Made by a program: the position numbers and the translations under genes | The notes under the pieces: model-generated | Databases searched by the model: none | Told to the model about the DNA's origin: nothing | What the model saw: the letters and a program-made list of their open reading frames with translations, nothing else | Shown here: one piece after another, positions 31,662 through 32,957 of the stretch | How positions within the stretch are numbered: position 1 is the first letter of the stretch | Layout of the letters: each line of letters begins with the position of its first letter | NCBI GenBank assembly: GCA_023411265.1 | Contig: JAEYOX010000102.1 | Coordinates: 1-32,957, forward strand | Reading direction: 5' to 3' | Source of the DNA: Bacteroidota bacterium | GTDB lineage: Bacteria > Bacteroidota > Bacteroidia > Flavobacteriales > Weeksellaceae | DNA: 32,957 nt

Positions 31662-32297
31662 CTAACGGTAATTTGCGATTAGATATGATGCGGAAGCTTT
31701 AGCCGCACTCCAACCTACTGCAGAAACCAACATTCCTACTCCAATAGGCCCGCCTGCCGCAGCAATAGGTGCTGCAACATAAATAAATTGCATAATTCCC
31801 CATGCCGCGCCTACACCGTCAGCACCAATTAGGCCTTTTGTCGTGATTTTCGACATAGGATTACTTGTGTACTGAGGGTTACTTACCCAAAATGATGCGG
31901 ATGAACCATATACCTCCAGAAAAACCAATACAGCATCTAAATCTAAACCGCTTAGAGTGCTCTTTGCTAAGTTCTTTTTCTGAGATAATAATAAGTTTAA
32001 TTCTTCTAAATTCTCGTAATCGTCATTTAATACGCTATCGATGATCAACATAGCCTCAGGATTTTCAAAATTTTCATTTAAAAAAGCTATCTCATCTTCA
32101 TAACTTACTGGTATCATCAACTCTTTAATTTGATATGATAAACTATCAACTTGATAATTCATAAAGTAATCCTCTACATCTTCATTAGGTAAAGTTTGGA
32201 CAAAATCCCCGAGAATGTCATTATGTAGTACGCCAATATCTGCAATTTGTTCATCAGTTAAATTAATATAATCATAACTCATTCGTGAATACATCAA
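31662..32297 (-). CDS. Unknown protein with a Gly/Ala-rich hydrophobic C-terminus; probable lipoprotein with the signal peptide out of frame
   Basis: The longest frame begins at a TTG (32297) or the next ATG and encodes 211 residues. The first 130 are acidic and helical (for example NLTDEQIADIGVLHND), with no recognised domain. The last 55 are glycine/alanine-rich and hydrophobic (GADGVGAAWGIMQFIYVAAP, AAAGGPIGVGMLVSAVGWSA), much like bacteriocin or glycine-zipper segments. Upstream, the same frame encodes NSCHEYEGVNHESS, and one base off a signal peptide MKNLFYFLTMILAFFI starts at 32406. Joined, these give a 247-residue lipoprotein with lipobox Cys19. Either this is an inactivated gene or a sequencing error. 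It has no known homologue that I recognise. Confidence 0.7.
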   Translation of the reverse strand: MMYSRMSYDYINLTDEQIADIGVLHNDILGDFVQTLPNEDVEDYFMNYQVDSLSYQIKELMIPVSYEDEIAFLNENFENPEAMLIIDSVLNDDYENLEELNLLLSQKKNLAKSTLSGLDLDAVLVFLEVYGSSASFWVSNPQYTSNPMSKITTKGLIGADGVGAAWGIMQFIYVAAPIAAAGGPIGVGMLVSAVGWSAAKASASYLIANYR

Positions 32298-32343
32298 TGA
32301 TGTAATTTCATCTTTCGAACTTTCATGATTAACACCTTCATAC

Positions 32344-32406
32344 TCATGGCAAGAGTTTTATAAAAAAAGCCAAAATCATTGTTAAAAAGTAAAATAAATT
32401 TTTCAT
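32344..32406 (-). other. Out-of-frame signal peptide of the cassette lipoprotein
   Basis: The 20-codon frame MKNLFYFLTMILAFFIKLLP then TGA (32344-32346) is a typical lipoprotein signal start. Deleting one A from the AAAA at 32356-32359 (reverse strand) joins it in frame to NSCHEYEG. Changes in the T7 run (32362-32368) would not repair it, since the target frame has TAA directly before the AAC codon. Confidence 0.65.
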
Positions 32407-32433
32407 AATACAAATATTTTAAGGTTTGTATTA
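32406..32433. promoter_or_regulatory. 9-bp inverted repeat between promoter and start codon of the cassette
   Basis: TAATACAAA and TTTGTATTA are perfect 9-bp arms with a 10-nt spacer. The repeat begins directly after the putative -7 box and its last base is the A of the ATG at 32406, so it occupies the whole leader. It looks like an operator or an mRNA hairpin blocking the start codon. Confidence 0.65.
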
Positions 32434-32464
32434 CGAAACTAACACTATAACTAAAACTATGCAA
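32434..32464 (-). promoter_or_regulatory. Putative promoter of the cassette
   Basis: The reverse strand has TTG (32462-32464), 20 bases and TAGTTTCG (32434-32441), one mismatch from TAnnTTTG. It is placed so that transcription starts inside the inverted repeat at 32406-32433. Confidence 0.5.
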
Positions 32465-32520
32465 ATTTTACATGCATGAAATAGCATTTTAACGGTATAT
32501 TGGAATACATCTAAATAAAC

Positions 32521-32554
32521 AAAAAATCCGCACCCTTTCGGGAACGGATTTCAT
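32521..32554 (-). terminator. rpsJ terminator
   Basis: The reverse strand forms AAATCCG-TT-CCC-GAAA-GGG-TG-CGGATTT, a hairpin with a GAAA tetraloop and one internal mismatch, followed by TTTTTTG. It ends the rpsJ transcript about 72 bp after the stop codon. Confidence 0.85.
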
Positions 32555-32672
32555 TATCATAGCACGCTTCGACTACGCTCAGCGCAAGGAAGTGTTTATC
32601 GGCTGTTTAAAGCATGCCGGCAAAATCACACTTTAATTTCTACATCAACCCCGGAAGGGAGTTCAAGTTTCA
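32521..32672 (-). repeat. Direct repeat copy B: rpsJ 3' end plus terminator
   Basis: Copy B belongs to the intact rpsJ gene and covers its last codons, the TGA at 32626-32628, the 70-bp spacer and the terminator hairpin. It matches copy A (31257-31408) at 149 of 152 positions. Both contain CTTCGACTACGCTCAGCGC. The two copies enclose the 1.1-kb cassette. Confidence 0.92.
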
Positions 32673-32931
32673 TCAGCGCATCTACAGTTTTGGAAGAAGA
32701 AGAATAGATGTCCATCAGCCTTTTGTGAGCTGAAAGCTGGAACTGTTCTCTTGCTTTCTTGTTAACGTGCGGAGATCTCAATACCGTGAAGATTCTCTTG
32801 TTGGTAGGCAACGGAATAGGCCCGTTGACTACTGCACCTGTAGCTTTTACTGTTTTTACGATTTTCTCTGCAGATTTATCCACCAAGTTGTAATCGTAAG
32901 ACTTCAATTTTATTCTGATTCTTTGTGACAT
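32626..32931 (-). CDS. rpsJ: Ribosomal protein S10
   Basis: S10 (uS10) lies in the head of the small subunit and also acts with NusB in transcription antitermination. The 101-residue protein has MSQRIRIKLKSYDYNLVD, GPIPLPTNKRIFTVLRSPHVNKK, and the end MKLELPSGVDVEIKV. The start at 32931 is 27 bases from the window edge; upstream genes are not visible. It normally heads the S10 operon, but here it is followed by its own terminator and 6.5 kb of other DNA before rplC. Confidence 0.96.
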   Translation of the reverse strand: MSQRIRIKLKSYDYNLVDKSAEKIVKTVKATGAVVNGPIPLPTNKRIFTVLRSPHVNKKAREQFQLSAHKRLMDIYSSSSKTVDALMKLELPSGVDVEIKV

Positions 32932-32957
32932 TTTAATCTAATTTTTAAAATTAACCT

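Noticed and set aside
31257..32672. Insertion sequence or integron
   Set aside because: There is no transposase or integrase frame, no terminal inverted repeats, and the boundaries are direct repeats of rpsJ.

Overview
The window looks like chromosomal DNA of a flavobacterium (Bacteroidota, class Flavobacteriia), most likely close to Chryseobacterium (Weeksellaceae). Three things point there: protein style (a remnant with a type IX secretion sorting domain, a TonB siderophore receptor, SCK/ACR-type lipoproteins), weak Shine-Dalgarno signals, and repeated promoters of the form TTG-N18..20-TAnnTTTG, the Bacteroidota sigma-A type. Genus is an inference; no 16S rRNA gene is present.

Region 1 (1-11.3 kb) is housekeeping. 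It holds a tRNA cluster (partial Lys-like, Leu-GAG, Lys-UUU) and then aroK, an Hsp15-like S4 protein, a lipoprotein with an FKBP-like end, a UvrD/PcrA helicase, a SpoIIAA-like protein, two guanidino-group hydrolases (CtlX and a DDAH-like enzyme) around cutC, citrate synthase, enolase and a small lipoprotein. Region 2 (11.3-12.1 kb) is a DUF3575-like beta-barrel protein. Region 3 (12.2-26.1 kb) is the fused S10-spc-alpha ribosomal cluster on the minus strand, from rplC to rplQ, with secY, infA, rpmJ and rpoA. It reads as one transcript, with a promoter before rplC and a strong terminator after rplQ.

Region 4 (26.1-32.6 kb) separates rpsJ from rplC, which are normally neighbours. In transcription order it holds rpsJ and its terminator, a 1.26-kb cassette with two small genes, a second copy of the rpsJ tail plus terminator, an iron-uptake operon (TonB siderophore receptor, CpxP-like lipoprotein, PepSY membrane protein), a 5'-truncated type IX cargo gene, and a promoter that restarts transcription at rplC.

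Three observations stand out. (a) The cassette is bounded by 152-bp direct repeats (3 mismatches) made of the rpsJ 3' end and its terminator. It encodes a lipoprotein-like protein with a glycine-rich hydrophobic C-terminus, whose signal peptide is out of frame by one base, and a small two-helix membrane protein; together these resemble a toxin and its immunity protein. A perfect 9-bp inverted repeat fills the space between its putative promoter and start codon. (b) Exactly three gaps between genes of the rplC-rplQ cluster exceed 32 bp, and each contains a degenerate tandem array with a 7-nt period but a different unit. (c) The rplC promoter matches the consensus and overlaps a 7-bp inverted repeat at its start site.
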